Made by a program: the position numbers and the translations under genes. This document shows positions 41,912 through 51,046 of a stretch of 64,000 bases of DNA, piece after piece. The DNA is from Synechococcus sp. 1G10. Its GTDB lineage: Bacteria; Cyanobacteriota; Cyanobacteriia; PCC-6307; Cyanobiaceae. Every line of letters starts with the position of its first letter. Positions within the stretch are counted from its first letter, which is position 1. The DNA is taken from NCBI RefSeq assembly GCF_002252625.1, contig NZ_NQKW01000006.1, positions 114,464-178,463 on the forward strand, given 5' to 3'. The notes beneath the pieces are model-generated. The model ran no database searches. It was not told the origin of the DNA and saw only the letters and a list, made by a program, of their open reading frames with translations.

Positions 41912-43189
41912 TTAGCGGACTTCAGCGCCAGCGTCATCCGCGCTGGCTCCTCCGTCACAGGACTGGAGCAACCAGCGGCTCCAGCGGCCCCGCTCCCACT
42001 TTCCCAGGACGTTGGGTGCCAGATCAGGGCAGGCCAGCCAATGTTTAGGGCGCTGGGCCGGGGGAAGCTGTTGGGCCAGCCGCTGGCAATGGGCGATGAG
42101 GGCCGCCGTGGTGGCGGTGGACGCATCAGGTCCTGGCGAGCCTGAGGCCCCGCCATGACGGACCAGGGCCACCAAGCGCTCGCCCCAGATGGGATCACGG
42201 CAGGGCAGCAGCAGCAACTGGTCCAGGGGCAGCTGCTCCGCCCGGGCCCAGCCCAGCAGCCGAGCCTCCACCTGCTCAGGGAAGACGGTTTCGCCGCCGC
42301 TGCTGATCGCCCCATCCAACCGCCCCAGAATCTCCAGGCCAGCGGGGCCGAAGCAGGCGCCATCGCCACTGCACCACCAACCCTCCTGCCGCTCCAGGGG
42401 CTGCAGCTGCCCGGCCTCCAGGCAGCCCGGGCTGAGACGTTTCGTGCGCACCAGCAGGGCACCACCGGGGTCAAGCCGCAACTCCACATCGGCCAGCGCC
42501 CGGCCGCACCCCCCCTCCCCCTGCAGGAAACGCTCCGGAGGCAGGGCCGCCACCATCGCGGCGGTTTCGCTGGCGCCATAACAAGGCGAGAGCGGGATCT
42601 CAGCTGCCCGGGCCCGGGCGGCCAACTCGCTGGAGAGCGCCGCGCCTCCCACCCAGACCACGGAGCAGCCCCGCAGCCAGGCGCAGCCCTCCGCTGCGGC
42701 CAGCAGCCGCTCCAGCTGGATGGGCACCAGGGAGAGCAGCGCCGGACGGTCGGCTGGAAGGGGAAACGCCGCCGCCAGATCCTGGGGCCGGCGCATCAGC
42801 TCAGGCGGCAGCCTGCGCCAGGACGTCCCCCAGACCCGGCTCCGCACCAGGGGCAGCAGACCGCTGACGTGATGGAGCGGCAGGGGATTGAGCTGCAGCG
42901 TCGCGGAGGGATCCAGCCGGATCGATTGCAACCACAGACCAGTGGCGCCAGCTGATGCCTCCAGGTGGGCCAGGGGCTGCAGGCACCAACGGCGGCCGCC
43001 GGCACTGCCGCCACTGCCCACCACCACAGCGGCCCCGCACAGAACTGATCCGGCCAAAGCAGCGGCCAGCAGGTCCTGCTCCTGCTCGGCGCAGAGGCCC
43101 ACCAGCCGCTGCTCACGCCAGGCCTGCTCAAGCCGTGCCACCAGCCCCTCGGCCCGCTCGGCGCTGGTGAGTAGCAGAGGAGAACCCAT
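41912..43189 (-). CDS. menE: o-Succinylbenzoate-CoA ligase
   Basis: MenE activates o-succinylbenzoate with ATP and CoA in phylloquinone synthesis. The 425-residue acyl-adenylate enzyme shows PLPLHHVSGLLPL, the adenylate-binding motif CYGASETAAMVAAL, SGDGACFGPAG with LGRLDGAISSGGETVFPEQV, and the C-terminal Lys loop PNVLGKWERGRW. The P-loop-like T/S-rich motif usual in this family is weak (LCGAAVVVGSGGSAGG), but MenE proteins of picocyanobacteria are divergent. It is last of the minus-strand men cluster, after a small membrane gene. Confidence 0.88.
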   Translation of the reverse strand: MGSPLLLTSAERAEGLVARLEQAWREQRLVGLCAEQEQDLLAAALAGSVLCGAAVVVGSGGSAGGRRWCLQPLAHLEASAGATGLWLQSIRLDPSATLQLNPLPLHHVSGLLPLVRSRVWGTSWRRLPPELMRRPQDLAAAFPLPADRPALLSLVPIQLERLLAAAEGCAWLRGCSVVWVGGAALSSELAARARAAEIPLSPCYGASETAAMVAALPPERFLQGEGGCGRALADVELRLDPGGALLVRTKRLSPGCLEAGQLQPLERQEGWWCSGDGACFGPAGLEILGRLDGAISSGGETVFPEQVEARLLGWARAEQLPLDQLLLLPCRDPIWGERLVALVRHGGASGSPGPDASTATTAALIAHCQRLAQQLPPAQRPKHWLACPDLAPNVLGKWERGRWSRWLLQSCDGGASADDAGAEVR

Positions 43190-43206
43190 CGGCGACGATC
43201 CCGCGC

Positions 43207-43533
43207 TTACTCCTGCCGTGCCCGGCGGGCGGCGATCCCCGCCTCCACAGCGGTGACACCGGCAAGCAGCAGCAGGCCAAGCAGACCGACCAGCTGTTGG
43301 CGCGGATCAGGCTGGGAGCCCAGCTCCACTCCGTCCCGCTGGCCCAATACCAGCCCGAGCACAAACCAACCGGTGCTCAAGGCCGAGGTGATCCAGTAGG
43401 CCCGCCAGCGTCGTTGATAGATGTAGCCGGTGCCCAGGCCCGGCACCAGGTTGAGGACCACGGCCACCCAGGGGGCCGAGGCCGCCAGGGTGTCCTGCTT
43501 GCTGAGGCTCATCGCGGTGGCGGTGTCATTCAT
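43207..43533 (-). CDS. Small membrane protein coupled to menC
   Basis: This 108-residue protein has three hydrophobic segments (PWVAVVLNLVPGLGTGYIYQ, ITSALSTGWFVLGLVLG and LVGLLGLLLLAGVTAVEAG). The N-terminal part with VPGLGTGYIYQRRWRAYW resembles small proteins that share the TM2-like GxGYIY turn. The ATG at 43533 overlaps the menC stop (ATGA) and its stop is 17 bases before menE, so it belongs to the men operon. Function is unknown. Confidence 0.6.
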   Translation of the reverse strand: MNDTATAMSLSKQDTLAASAPWVAVVLNLVPGLGTGYIYQRRWRAYWITSALSTGWFVLGLVLGQRDGVELGSQPDPRQQLVGLLGLLLLAGVTAVEAGIAARRARQE

Positions 43534-44612
43534 GCCAACTCTGGCGGCTCCAGCCAACTCCCGGCGGCCGCGGCCCAGACCCGCTCGGGATCGGAACTGG
43601 CCAGATCACCGCTGGCGCCCCAGCCCGGGGCCAGACCCGGCGCCGCGGGGGTGGGTCCCTCTGCCTGGAGAGCGGCCAGCTGGTGCAGCCAGCGGCGGCC
43701 GATGCCGGTCTCGAAGCCCGTGCTGAGCATCAGCCTGGGCACCCCTGCCCGCAACTGCGCCAGCAGGGGCCTGGGGTCCCCCTCCTGGGAGGGCCGGCGC
43801 ACCTGCCAACCGCCCCAGCTGCGGCGCAGAGCCGGATCCTGCGCCAGCGACTCATCCAGGGCCAGCGGCAGGGCCGGAGGGCCAGCCGCCAGGGCGAGCA
43901 GTCCGGCGTGATCGGCGGGAGCCAGCGGTTGCTCCAGCCACTCCAGGCGAGTTTCAGCGGCGAGCCGCGCCCCCCAGGCCGCAGCTGTGGGGCGCGGCCA
44001 GCCCCCATTGGCATCCAGGCGGAGTCTGGCCCCGCTCGGCAAGCGCTCCAGCAGCAGCTCCAGCAACTGACGCTCCTGGAGGTCATCCGTGGCCGCCACT
44101 TTCCACTTCAACGTGAGGGGGAGAGCGCCGGGCTGAGCAGGCTGGCTGCTGTGCTGGTGGCTGTCCAGGACCCGCTCCAGCGCCGATAGCAGCGGCGGCC
44201 CTGCCGGCAGCAGCCATGCAGAGGCTGGCGGCGGCAGCCACCCCCCGGCAGCGGCCCCCACCAGCCCCTGGATCTCGCCCAGGGCGGCTCCGAGGGCGAA
44301 AGCCAGGGTCGCCGGCAGGGCCGGCAGGCGCGCCTCCAACTCCTGGCGCTCGATCGTGGGACCCAGGGCTTCGATGGCCCTGGCGATGCTGACCAGCTCC
44401 GGGCCCTCACCTCCCTGATCGGCGCCCGACGGCAGCGGAGCCGCCTCCCCCCAGCCCTGATCGAGCAGCGGCGCAGACCCCCTATCTCCCCCAGCCAGCA
44501 CCTTGAGCCGCAGCAGCCAACCGCGCTTGCTCCTCAGGCTGCCCCGGCCGGTGACAAGAGGCGAGGGCAGAACCAGTTCAAAGGGCCGCCAGTGCAGGCC
44601 CAGGGTCATCAC
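43530..44612 (-). CDS. menC: o-Succinylbenzoate synthase
   Basis: This 360-residue enolase-superfamily enzyme dehydrates SHCHC to o-succinylbenzoate. The catalytic architecture is visible: TLKWKVAA (K-x-K general acid/base), RLDANGGW (metal Asp), WLEQPLAPAD (metal Glu) and LALDESLAQD (metal Asp), then RRPSQEGD near the second catalytic Lys position, which reads as Arg/Ser here and is divergent. It overlaps the menA end (44609-44612) and the small membrane gene downstream, so translation is coupled along the operon. Confidence 0.88.
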   Translation of the reverse strand: MMTLGLHWRPFELVLPSPLVTGRGSLRSKRGWLLRLKVLAGGDRGSAPLLDQGWGEAAPLPSGADQGGEGPELVSIARAIEALGPTIERQELEARLPALPATLAFALGAALGEIQGLVGAAAGGWLPPPASAWLLPAGPPLLSALERVLDSHQHSSQPAQPGALPLTLKWKVAATDDLQERQLLELLLERLPSGARLRLDANGGWPRPTAAAWGARLAAETRLEWLEQPLAPADHAGLLALAAGPPALPLALDESLAQDPALRRSWGGWQVRRPSQEGDPRPLLAQLRAGVPRLMLSTGFETGIGRRWLHQLAALQAEGPTPAAPGLAPGWGASGDLASSDPERVWAAAAGSWLEPPELA

Positions 44613-45628
44613 AGCGGCAGCCAGGGGCCGATCGCCAGGCCAAGCGCCAGGCCCAGACCATTGAATGCCTGGAAGCGCAGGGCCAGGAACTTGCTGCCAG
44701 CGATCCGCTCAGGTGTGTCGTGGTGCTCGCGCAGCAGCTGAATCAGGCCCCTGGCTGAAGGCAGGCCCACGATCCCCAGCAGGGCCGTCAGGGGCCAGCG
44801 CCCCAGAAGCACAGGTGCCCACTGCAGGGCCAGGGTCAGGGCGATGAACCAGGGCACCAGGGCCGCGGCGCTGGCTGTGCCCAGCTGCACCACGGGGGAG
44901 CGCTTGCCGTGGCTGGCGTCCTGTTCCACCTGGTGGAAATGGGAGCAAAACAGCACAAGAGTGGTCGCCAGGGCGGGTCCGCTGCCGAGCAGCAGGGCCG
45001 CTTTCCATGGGATGCCGGCGAAAGGAAGCAGGTCAGCGAGCCCGGCGCCGGCGGAGGGCGCCAGCGCCATTAGGGCGGCGGCGGTGGCCAGCGGGCCGAA
45101 GGCAAGCCAGCAGAGGGGTTCACCCAGGCCGCGGTAGCCCAGCCTCAGGGGTGGTCCCTGGTAGATGTAACCGAGCGCGCAGCAGCCCAGCACCAGCACC
45201 AGCACCAGTGGGGTGCTGCGGACCGCCACCAGAGCGAACAGCGCCAATCCGAGCGCCAGGCAACCATTGGCGAGCTGGGCCACCCGGTCGCGGCGGCCGG
45301 TGAGATTCACCAGGGAATGGGGCTTGCCAAGCCGGTCAACACCGGTATCGGCATCGAAGACATCGTTGGCCAGGTTCTCCCAGCCCAGCAGCAGCACCGC
45401 CGCCAGCAGGAAGGCCAGCAGTTGATCGAGGCGCGGGGCCTGGCCCTGGCCGGTCCACCAGCCCGCAGCCAGCAGCACCGGCATCACCGCCACCGAATAC
45501 ATCGGCCATTTGATCGCCGCTTTCCAGAGGCGGCGGCGGGACGGATCGGGGGAGCGCTCCCCCGGCGACAGGTCGCCGGCAGAGTCCCCATCGGCGTAAC
45601 GGCTTGCGACGACCTGGGGGTCGGACAT
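44609..45628 (-). CDS. menA: 1,4-dihydroxy-2-naphthoate phytyltransferase
   Basis: This UbiA-family prenyltransferase attaches phytyl to DHNA, the membrane step towards phylloquinone for photosystem I. The 339-residue multi-helix protein has the first Asp-rich motif WENLANDVFDADTGVDRLGK and the second region CSHFHQVEQDASHGKRS. The ATG at 45628 is chosen (MSDPQVVASRYADG); the frame stays open far upstream, but there it only mirrors the divergent isochorismate synthase. It is first of a four-gene men operon. Confidence 0.92.
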   Translation of the reverse strand: MSDPQVVASRYADGDSAGDLSPGERSPDPSRRRLWKAAIKWPMYSVAVMPVLLAAGWWTGQGQAPRLDQLLAFLLAAVLLLGWENLANDVFDADTGVDRLGKPHSLVNLTGRRDRVAQLANGCLALGLALFALVAVRSTPLVLVLVLGCCALGYIYQGPPLRLGYRGLGEPLCWLAFGPLATAAALMALAPSAGAGLADLLPFAGIPWKAALLLGSGPALATTLVLFCSHFHQVEQDASHGKRSPVVQLGTASAAALVPWFIALTLALQWAPVLLGRWPLTALLGIVGLPSARGLIQLLREHHDTPERIAGSKFLALRFQAFNGLGLALGLAIGPWLPL

Positions 45629-45703
45629 GGGCAGCGGGGACGGTGGAGCGGGAGGCACCCATACATTTGAGCAGCTTTCCTGGCCAACGCCGCCATCGTC
45701 CTG

Positions 45704-47140
45704 GTGCAGGTCGTTCCCTCCTTCACCGAACTGCTCGCCGCCGCCGCCCAGGGGGCACGGCAGCTGGAGGACGAGGGCGTGCTCAGCCTGGCGCTGCCCA
45801 TGCCCTGCCGGGATCCCCTGGCGCTGCTCCCCCATCTCGATGACGGGGGACGCTTCCGCTTTCTCTGGGACGGCGCACCCGGGCTCTGTCTGGCGGCCAG
45901 CGGCTGCACCCACCGTCTGGAGCTGAGCGGACCGAGGCGTTTCGAGCTGGCCCAGCGCTTCAGCGCCATGAGCCTCAGCCGCCTGGGGCAACAGCCCCAG
46001 AACGTTCCGCCCCTGGCCAGGCCGAGGGTGCTGCTGGCCTTCTCCTTTTTCGACAGTCCCCTGCAGGAGGGCAGCGGCGCCGTTGCCGGCGTTCAGGCCG
46101 TGCTGCCCCGCTGGCAGCTGAGCCGTCAGGGACGCCATTGCTGGCTGCGGCTGCAGCGCTGCCTCGGCGGAGAGGTCACCCCCCGGGGCGTGGCCGAGGA
46201 GCTCTGGGAGCGGGCCCAGCTGCTGAGCCGGCTGCCGGCGGAAGGGGAGGGCAGACTGCCGAGCACCAGCGGTGTGGGCATCACCAGCCGCTCCTGTTGG
46301 GAGAGCGACTACCGCGAGGCGGTGCGTCAGGCCCTGGGCCTGGTGGAAAGCGGCGCCCTGCGCAAGCTGGTTGTCGCGGTGCGCCAGCAGGTTGGGCTGG
46401 ATCAGCCGCTCGAGCCCCTGGAGTTGCTGGCCTGCCTGCGCCGCCACCAACCCGGCAGCTGCCGCTTCCTCTGGCAGCAGCGACCCGGCGATGCCCTGAT
46501 CGGAGCGTCGCCCGAGCGGTTGCTGGCGGTGCGCCAGGGGCAGCTGCGCTGCGATGCCCTGGCAGGCACTGCCCCCCTTGGGCCACCGGCAGAGCAGCTC
46601 ACCCATTCGGCCAAGGACCGCCACGAGCATGAACTGGTGGTGGAGGCGATCACCCGGGTACTTTCAGAGGCTGGACTGTCTCCCCGGCGGCCCCGCCACC
46701 CCAGGCTGGCCAGGCACGGCAAGCTCGTTCATCTGCACACCCCCATCACTGCCGCCCTGATGGAGCACCAGCCCCTGGCCCTGGCCGAGGCCCTGCATCC
46801 CACCCCGGCGGTGGCCGGGCTGCCGCGGCGGGAGGCGATGGCCTGGTTGCGCAGCCTCGAACCGTTCGAGAGGGGCCACTACGCCGCACCGATCGGCTGG
46901 ATCGACAGTGCCGGTGATGCCGAGCTGAGGGTGGCGATTCGCAGCGGTCGCCTGCGGGGCCACCAGCTGGAACTCACCGCCGGTGCCGGTCTGGTGCGCG
47001 GTTCCGAGCCGGAGCAGGAACTCCAGGAAGTGGCCCTGAAGCTGGGGGTGTTGCAGCAGCAGCTGAACCTCAGCGCCCCCTGGCCGTCGAGCAAAGGCCC
47101 AGCAACAGCCCCGGGGGCCTTCAAACCGAAGCTGGGCTGA
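45704..47140 (+). CDS. menF: Isochorismate synthase
   Basis: This converts chorismate to isochorismate, the first committed step to phylloquinone. The 478-residue chorismate-binding enzyme shows ALIGASPERLLAVRQG, CDALAGTAPLGPPAEQL, SAKDRHEHELVVEAI, HLHTPITAAL, the HPTPAVAGLPRREA motif and HYAAPIGWIDSAGDAEL. A GTG start at 45704 is used; no ATG fits. It is divergent from menA with a 75-base shared promoter region, which allows joint control of both men units. Confidence 0.92.
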   Translation: MQVVPSFTELLAAAAQGARQLEDEGVLSLALPMPCRDPLALLPHLDDGGRFRFLWDGAPGLCLAASGCTHRLELSGPRRFELAQRFSAMSLSRLGQQPQNVPPLARPRVLLAFSFFDSPLQEGSGAVAGVQAVLPRWQLSRQGRHCWLRLQRCLGGEVTPRGVAEELWERAQLLSRLPAEGEGRLPSTSGVGITSRSCWESDYREAVRQALGLVESGALRKLVVAVRQQVGLDQPLEPLELLACLRRHQPGSCRFLWQQRPGDALIGASPERLLAVRQGQLRCDALAGTAPLGPPAEQLTHSAKDRHEHELVVEAITRVLSEAGLSPRRPRHPRLARHGKLVHLHTPITAALMEHQPLALAEALHPTPAVAGLPRREAMAWLRSLEPFERGHYAAPIGWIDSAGDAELRVAIRSGRLRGHQLELTAGAGLVRGSEPEQELQEVALKLGVLQQQLNLSAPWPSSKGPATAPGAFKPKLG

Positions 47141-47146
47141 GCGTCA

Positions 47147-47542
47147 ATGACGCCAGCGACGCCAGCCGTGTTGATGTCGCTGATCATGGCCAGCCTTTTG
47201 GGGCTGGCGCTGCTACTGGGCCGCTGGCTGGGCCGCGCGCGCCTTTATCGCATCATTTTCGAGGCAGACACCCCCGCCGGCAAGGCCTTCGATGTGGTGC
47301 TGCTGCTGGCGATCGTCGCCAGTGTTCTTTCCGTGGTGCTTGAAAGCGATCCGCGCATTAGGGGGCTCTACCTGGCCCCGTTCGAGACACTCGAGTGGTG
47401 CTTCACCCTGCTGTTCAGCCTGGAGTATGTGTTGCGGCTGCTCTGCGTGGGCAAGCCCCTTCGCTATGCCACCAGCTTCTATGGCGTGGTGGATCTGGTG
47501 GCGATCCTGCCCACGTTCGGGCCGTACCTGTACGCGCTGTGA
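47147..47542 (+). pseudogene. Voltage-gated-type ion channel, truncated after the sensor start
   Basis: This 131-residue open frame starts 6 bases after menF. It looks like the first part of a 6-TM cation channel: S1 AFDVVLLLAIVASVLSVVLE, S2 LEWCFTLLFSLEYVLRLLCV and S3 SFYGVVDLVAILPTF, then it stops at PYLYAL. S4 with its Arg repeats, the pore and S6 are absent. Since family members are usually above 230 residues, this is probably a truncated gene. Its last bases run into an unrelated Cys-rich fragment (47543-47600). Confidence 0.7.
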
Positions 47543-47600
47543 CTGCTACGGCCACGACGGCGATGCTCGCTACTGCAAACGCTGTGGGGCCGGACTCTGA
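47543..47600 (+). pseudogene. Zinc-ribbon-like C-terminal remnant
   Basis: In the +1 frame after the channel stop the sequence reads CDCYGHDGDARYCKRCGAGL, then stops. The C-x-x-C spacing looks like the tail of a zinc-ribbon protein. It has no start of its own, so it is probably the end of a gene lost in the same deletion that truncated the channel. Confidence 0.4.
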
Positions 47601-47644
47601 TCCGGCTCAACTGCGGTCGTTGGGATCACTCTCGCCAGCGGGTC

Positions 47645-48658
47645 TCAACTGGCCAGCAGCGCCTCGATGGTCAGATCCGCCAGGGGCACCCCGCCCAGCC
47701 GCTCGATCTCACGCACGCCCGTGGGGCTGGTCACGTTGATCTCACTGAGGCGGTCGCCGATCACATCGATGCCCACGAAGAAGAGCCCTGCCTCGCGCAG
47801 GGCCGGGGCCAGCTCGGCACAGATGCGGCGCTCGGCATCGGAGAGGGCGGTGGCCTCGGGCTCCCCACCCACAGCCAGGTTGCTGCGGAACTCTCCGGGC
47901 AAGGGGCGGCGGTTCACGGCACCGAGCGGTTCACCGTTCACCAGCAGGATGCGCTTGTCGCCGGCCACCACTTCCGGCAGGAAGGCCTGGGCCATCACCG
48001 GCAGCTGGCCCTGGTTGGTTACCAGCTCCAGCAGGGCCCGTAATCCCGGCGCCCGCGCCTCGCTGCGCACCACCCCCTGACCGGCACGTCCGCTGAGGGG
48101 CTTGAGCACCACCTCGCCGTGCTCGGCGGCAAAGGCAGAGAGCTGGTCGATGTTGCCGCTCACAAGGGTTGGCGCCATCAGGTGGCTGAAACGCAGGGAA
48201 CCGAGCTTCTCGTTCCAGGCCCGGAGGGAGGCCGGCCGGTTGAGCACCCTCACCCCAGCTGGCTCGGCCAGCTCCAGAAGATGGGTGGCGTAGAGGTAGG
48301 CCTCATCAACGGGCGGATCCTTGCGCATCCACACCCAGGGGAAGGCGTCGAGCGGCATCCGCTGGGGTTCCCCCAGCTCCACCCACGGCTCGGGAATCTC
48401 CCAACCAGCCGCAGTGGGGCGAATCTGGGCGAGGCGGGCGGCCTGGGCCAGCACCGTGGGGCGGTGACCCGGCTCAGTGGCGTCGGCTCGCTGCCCTTCC
48501 ACCGCCAGATCAGCCAGGCTGCAGATCCAGACCTGATGGCCGGCACGCTGGGCCGCCTGCATCAGGGCAACGCTTGAGTCTTTACCCGGGCGCAGACGCT
48601 GGACCGGATCGACGAGAAAGAGGTGGGAGCGGCTGGCGGCCTCGGCGCGACTCGGCAC
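47645..48658 (-). CDS. gshB: Glutathione synthetase
   Basis: This 337-residue ATP-grasp ligase joins glycine to gamma-glutamylcysteine. Diagnostic stretches: [70 protein letters not shown] and [19 protein letters not shown]. It starts 2 bases after the grxC stop on the same strand, so the glutathione synthesis enzyme and a glutathione-dependent redoxin form one operon. Confidence 0.96.
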   Translation of the reverse strand: MPSRAEAASRSHLFLVDPVQRLRPGKDSSVALMQAAQRAGHQVWICSLADLAVEGQRADATEPGHRPTVLAQAARLAQIRPTAAGWEIPEPWVELGEPQRMPLDAFPWVWMRKDPPVDEAYLYATHLLELAEPAGVRVLNRPASLRAWNEKLGSLRFSHLMAPTLVSGNIDQLSAFAAEHGEVVLKPLSGRAGQGVVRSEARAPGLRALLELVTNQGQLPVMAQAFLPEVVAGDKRILLVNGEPLGAVNRRPLPGEFRSNLAVGGEPEATALSDAERRICAELAPALREAGLFFVGIDVIGDRLSEINVTSPTGVREIERLGGVPLADLTIEALLAS

Positions 48659-48660
48659 CC

Positions 48661-48930
48661 TCAGGCCCCTTGCAGCAACGGATCGAGCCGGCCAGCTCGC
48701 TCCAGGGAATGGAGTTCATCGCAGCCGCCGATGCCTCGATCGTCGATGAAGATCTGGGGGAGGCTGGAGCGGCCTTCAGCCCGCTGAGCCATGGCGGCGC
48801 GGGCAGCCTGGTCGCCATCGATGGCGTATTCCTCGTAGGCCACACCCTTGCGATCGAGCAATGCTTTGGCCCGGACGCAGAAGGGGCAGAACCGCCAGGT
48901 GTAGATCTCGACCTTCGCCGGTGTGTTCAC
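48661..48930 (-). CDS. grxC: Glutaredoxin 3
   Basis: This 89-residue thiol oxidoreductase uses glutathione. It begins at a GTG ([20 protein letters not shown]) with the active site CPFC, then [19 protein letters not shown] containing the cis-Pro and glutathione-binding segment. A second GTG three bases upstream (48933) is an alternative; the longer frame to 49011 is unlikely. First gene of the grxC-gshB operon, divergent from prfB. Confidence 0.93.
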   Translation of the reverse strand: MNTPAKVEIYTWRFCPFCVRAKALLDRKGVAYEEYAIDGDQAARAAMAQRAEGRSSLPQIFIDDRGIGGCDELHSLERAGRLDPLLQGA

Positions 48931-49028
48931 CACAATCGACCAACAACATGGCACTGGAGGGATCCTAGAAGCCCCTCCAGTGGCCCAGTCCCGCTGATAC
49001 GGTCGGGACAACCGTTGGGCGGCAGCCA

Positions 49029-50154
49029 GTGCTCGATCTCACCGACTTCAAGCGCGACCTCTCCGAACTCACCGACCGCCTGGGCCATGCCCAGGACTGT
49101 CTTTGACGTACCGGCCCTGAACGCACGCCAGCAGGACCTTGAGCAGCTGGCCTCCCAGCCCGACTTCTGGGACGACCAGCAGCAGGCCCAGAAGCAGATG
49201 CGCCAGCTCGATGAGGTGAAGGCACAGCTGGAGCAGCTGCAGCAGTGGCGAACCGCTGTGGAGGATGCACGCGCCACCCTGGAGCTCTACGACCTGGAGC
49301 CCGACGAAGAACTGCTGGGTGAGGCCAATGGCGGCCTGCAGAAGCTCAAGGCCGAGCTCGATCGCTGGGAGCTGGAGCGACTTCTGAGCGGCCTCTACGA
49401 CAAGGAGGGCGCCGTGATCTCGATCAATGCCGGCGCCGGCGGCACCGACGCCCAGGACTGGGCCCTCATGCTGATGCGGATGTACACCCGCTGGGCCGAG
49501 GACCATGGCATGAAGGTGTCCGTGGATGAGCTCTCGGAAGGGGAGGAAGCGGGCATCAAGAGCTGCACGATCGAGATCGATGGCCGCTATGCCTACGGCT
49601 ACCTGCGCAACGAGAAGGGCACCCACCGGCTGGTGCGGATCTCGCCGTTCAACGCCAACGACAAACGGCAGACCAGCTTCGCCGGGGTCGAGGTGATGCC
49701 CAAGCTCGACGAGGAAGTCAAGCTCGACATCCCCGACAAGGACCTGGAGATCACCACCTCCCGCTCAGGCGGTGCCGGCGGCCAGAACGTCAACAAGGTG
49801 GAAACGGCGGTGCGCATCCTGCATGTGCCCACCGGCCTGGCGGTGCGCTGCACCCAGGAACGCTCCCAGCTCCAGAACAAGGAGAAGGCGATGGCGCTGC
49901 TGATGGCCAAGCTGATGGTGATCGCCCAGGAGCAGCGCGCCTCCGAGATCGCCGACATACGCGGCGACATCGTGGAGGCAGCCTGGGGCAACCAGATCCG
50001 CAACTACGTGTTTCACCCGTACCAGATGGTCAAGGATCTGCGCACCGCCGTGGAAACCACCGATGTGCAGGGGGTGATGGATGGCGATCTGGATCCCTTC
50101 ATTCAGGCGCTGCTGCGCCAGGGTGTGGAGATCGCCGCCGAAGTGGCCGCCTGA
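49029..50154 (+). CDS. prfB: Peptide chain release factor 2, programmed +1 frameshift
   Basis: RF2 releases peptides at UGA and UAA. The gene is in two frames: 25 codons from a GTG at 49029 ([20 protein letters not shown]) end at CTT-TGA-C (49101-49107). Slipping forward one base at CTT gives [20 protein letters not shown] and the rest of the protein, 374 residues in total. An AGGA at 49093-49096 lies 4 bases before CTT, like the internal Shine-Dalgarno of the E. coli prfB site. Downstream are the specificity motif ISPFNAND and the catalytic GGQ in [16 protein letters not shown]2 thereby senses its own level at the UGA. Confidence 0.95.
49093..49107 (+). promoter_or_regulatory. prfB autoregulatory frameshift site
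   Basis: AGGA (49093-49096), four spacer bases, then CTT TGA C (49101-49107). Termination at the UGA wins when RF2 is plentiful; +1 slippage wins when it is scarce. Mechanism known from E. coli; the sequence here matches its layout. Confidence 0.9.
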
Positions 50155-50175
50155 GCCAGCCATGCGCATGCCCCG

Positions 50176-50403
50176 ATGACTGACAGCAGCAACCCGGACA
50201 CCAGCCCAGCTGAAGCCAACCTCTCCGAATCCACTCCCACGCAGGAAGCGGTCAGCCCACCGCCCAGCTTCGTGAAGCTGGCGATGCGCAACATGGTGCG
50301 CAAGGGCCGCCAGAGCCTGCTCCACTTCGGCCTCACCGCCGTGGGATTCAGCGCCGTTCTGCTGCTGCTGGCCTGGTTCGGCCGGCCCAGCCTGCCCCAG
50401 TGA
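50176..50403 (+). CDS. DUF3285-like small membrane protein
   Basis: This 75-residue protein has an acidic, Ser/Pro-rich N-terminus and the conserved-looking segment SFVKLAMRNMVRKGRQSLLH followed by one helix FGLTAVGFSAVLLLLAWF. This matches cyanobacterial DUF3285 proteins of unknown role. Its stop overlaps the GTG of ybeY by three bases, so it is part of a prfB-DUF3285-ybeY-dgkA-trpG gene run. Confidence 0.75.
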   Translation: MTDSSNPDTSPAEANLSESTPTQEAVSPPPSFVKLAMRNMVRKGRQSLLHFGLTAVGFSAVLLLLAWFGRPSLPQ

Positions 50404-50996
50404 CCTCGATTCGTTGTCCTGGCCTCGACCTGGCCTTCAGCTGTGACGAGCAGCTGAGCCCAGAGCTGCTGGAGGCGGCTGGTCCCCTGGCCGACCCTGC
50501 CGGGGCCGATGGGCAGTGGCTTGATCTGCTGGCGACCTGGCTCGAGCAGATGCAGCCCGAGTTGCCGGAACCTCTGCGGGCGCGGGCCTACAGCCTGGGG
50601 CTGAGCCTGGTCGGCGACGGGGAAATGGCCGAGCTCAACGAAAGCTGGCGGAGTCAGGAAGGCCCCACCGATGTGCTGGCCTTCGCCGCCCAGGACGAGG
50701 GGCTGGAGGGAGCCCCGGCGATGCCGAAGCGGCCATTGCTGGAGCCCGATCAAGAGGAGTCCCTGGAACTTGGCGACATCGTGATCTCCCTGGAGACGGC
50801 TGCCCGCCAGGCTGAAACGGCGGGCGTGAGCCTGGCCCGGGAGCTGCGCTGGCTGGCCAGCCACGGCCTGCTCCACCTGCTGGGCTGGGACCACCCCGAC
50901 GATGCCCGCCTGGAGGTCATGCTGCGCCGCCAGGATCAATTGCTGGCTGGCTCCGCCTGTAGCGAAGGCAGCGAGCCCACTGGACGACAGCGGTAA
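50400..50996 (+). CDS. ybeY: Endoribonuclease YbeY (rRNA maturation)
   Basis: This 198-residue metal-dependent RNase acts in 16S rRNA 3'-end maturation and ribosome quality control. The zinc site is the HxxxHxxxxxH motif in ASHGLLHLLGWDHPDD. Other family signs are LSLVGDGEMAELNESWR and PTDVLAFA. A GTG start overlaps the previous stop (GTGA). The insert between residues about 95 and 125 is longer than in E. coli YbeY. Confidence 0.94.
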   Translation: MTSIRCPGLDLAFSCDEQLSPELLEAAGPLADPAGADGQWLDLLATWLEQMQPELPEPLRARAYSLGLSLVGDGEMAELNESWRSQEGPTDVLAFAAQDEGLEGAPAMPKRPLLEPDQEESLELGDIVISLETAARQAETAGVSLARELRWLASHGLLHLLGWDHPDDARLEVMLRRQDQLLAGSACSEGSEPTGRQR

Positions 50997-51046
50997 CGTT
51001 CAGCCCGGATGCCCGATGCGGCGGAACGCAAGGAGGAGGAAGCAGC

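Noticed and set aside
45629..46630. N-terminal extension of the menA frame up to 46630
   Set aside because: It lies opposite the isochorismate synthase gene and has no prenyltransferase similarity; menA proper starts at 45628.
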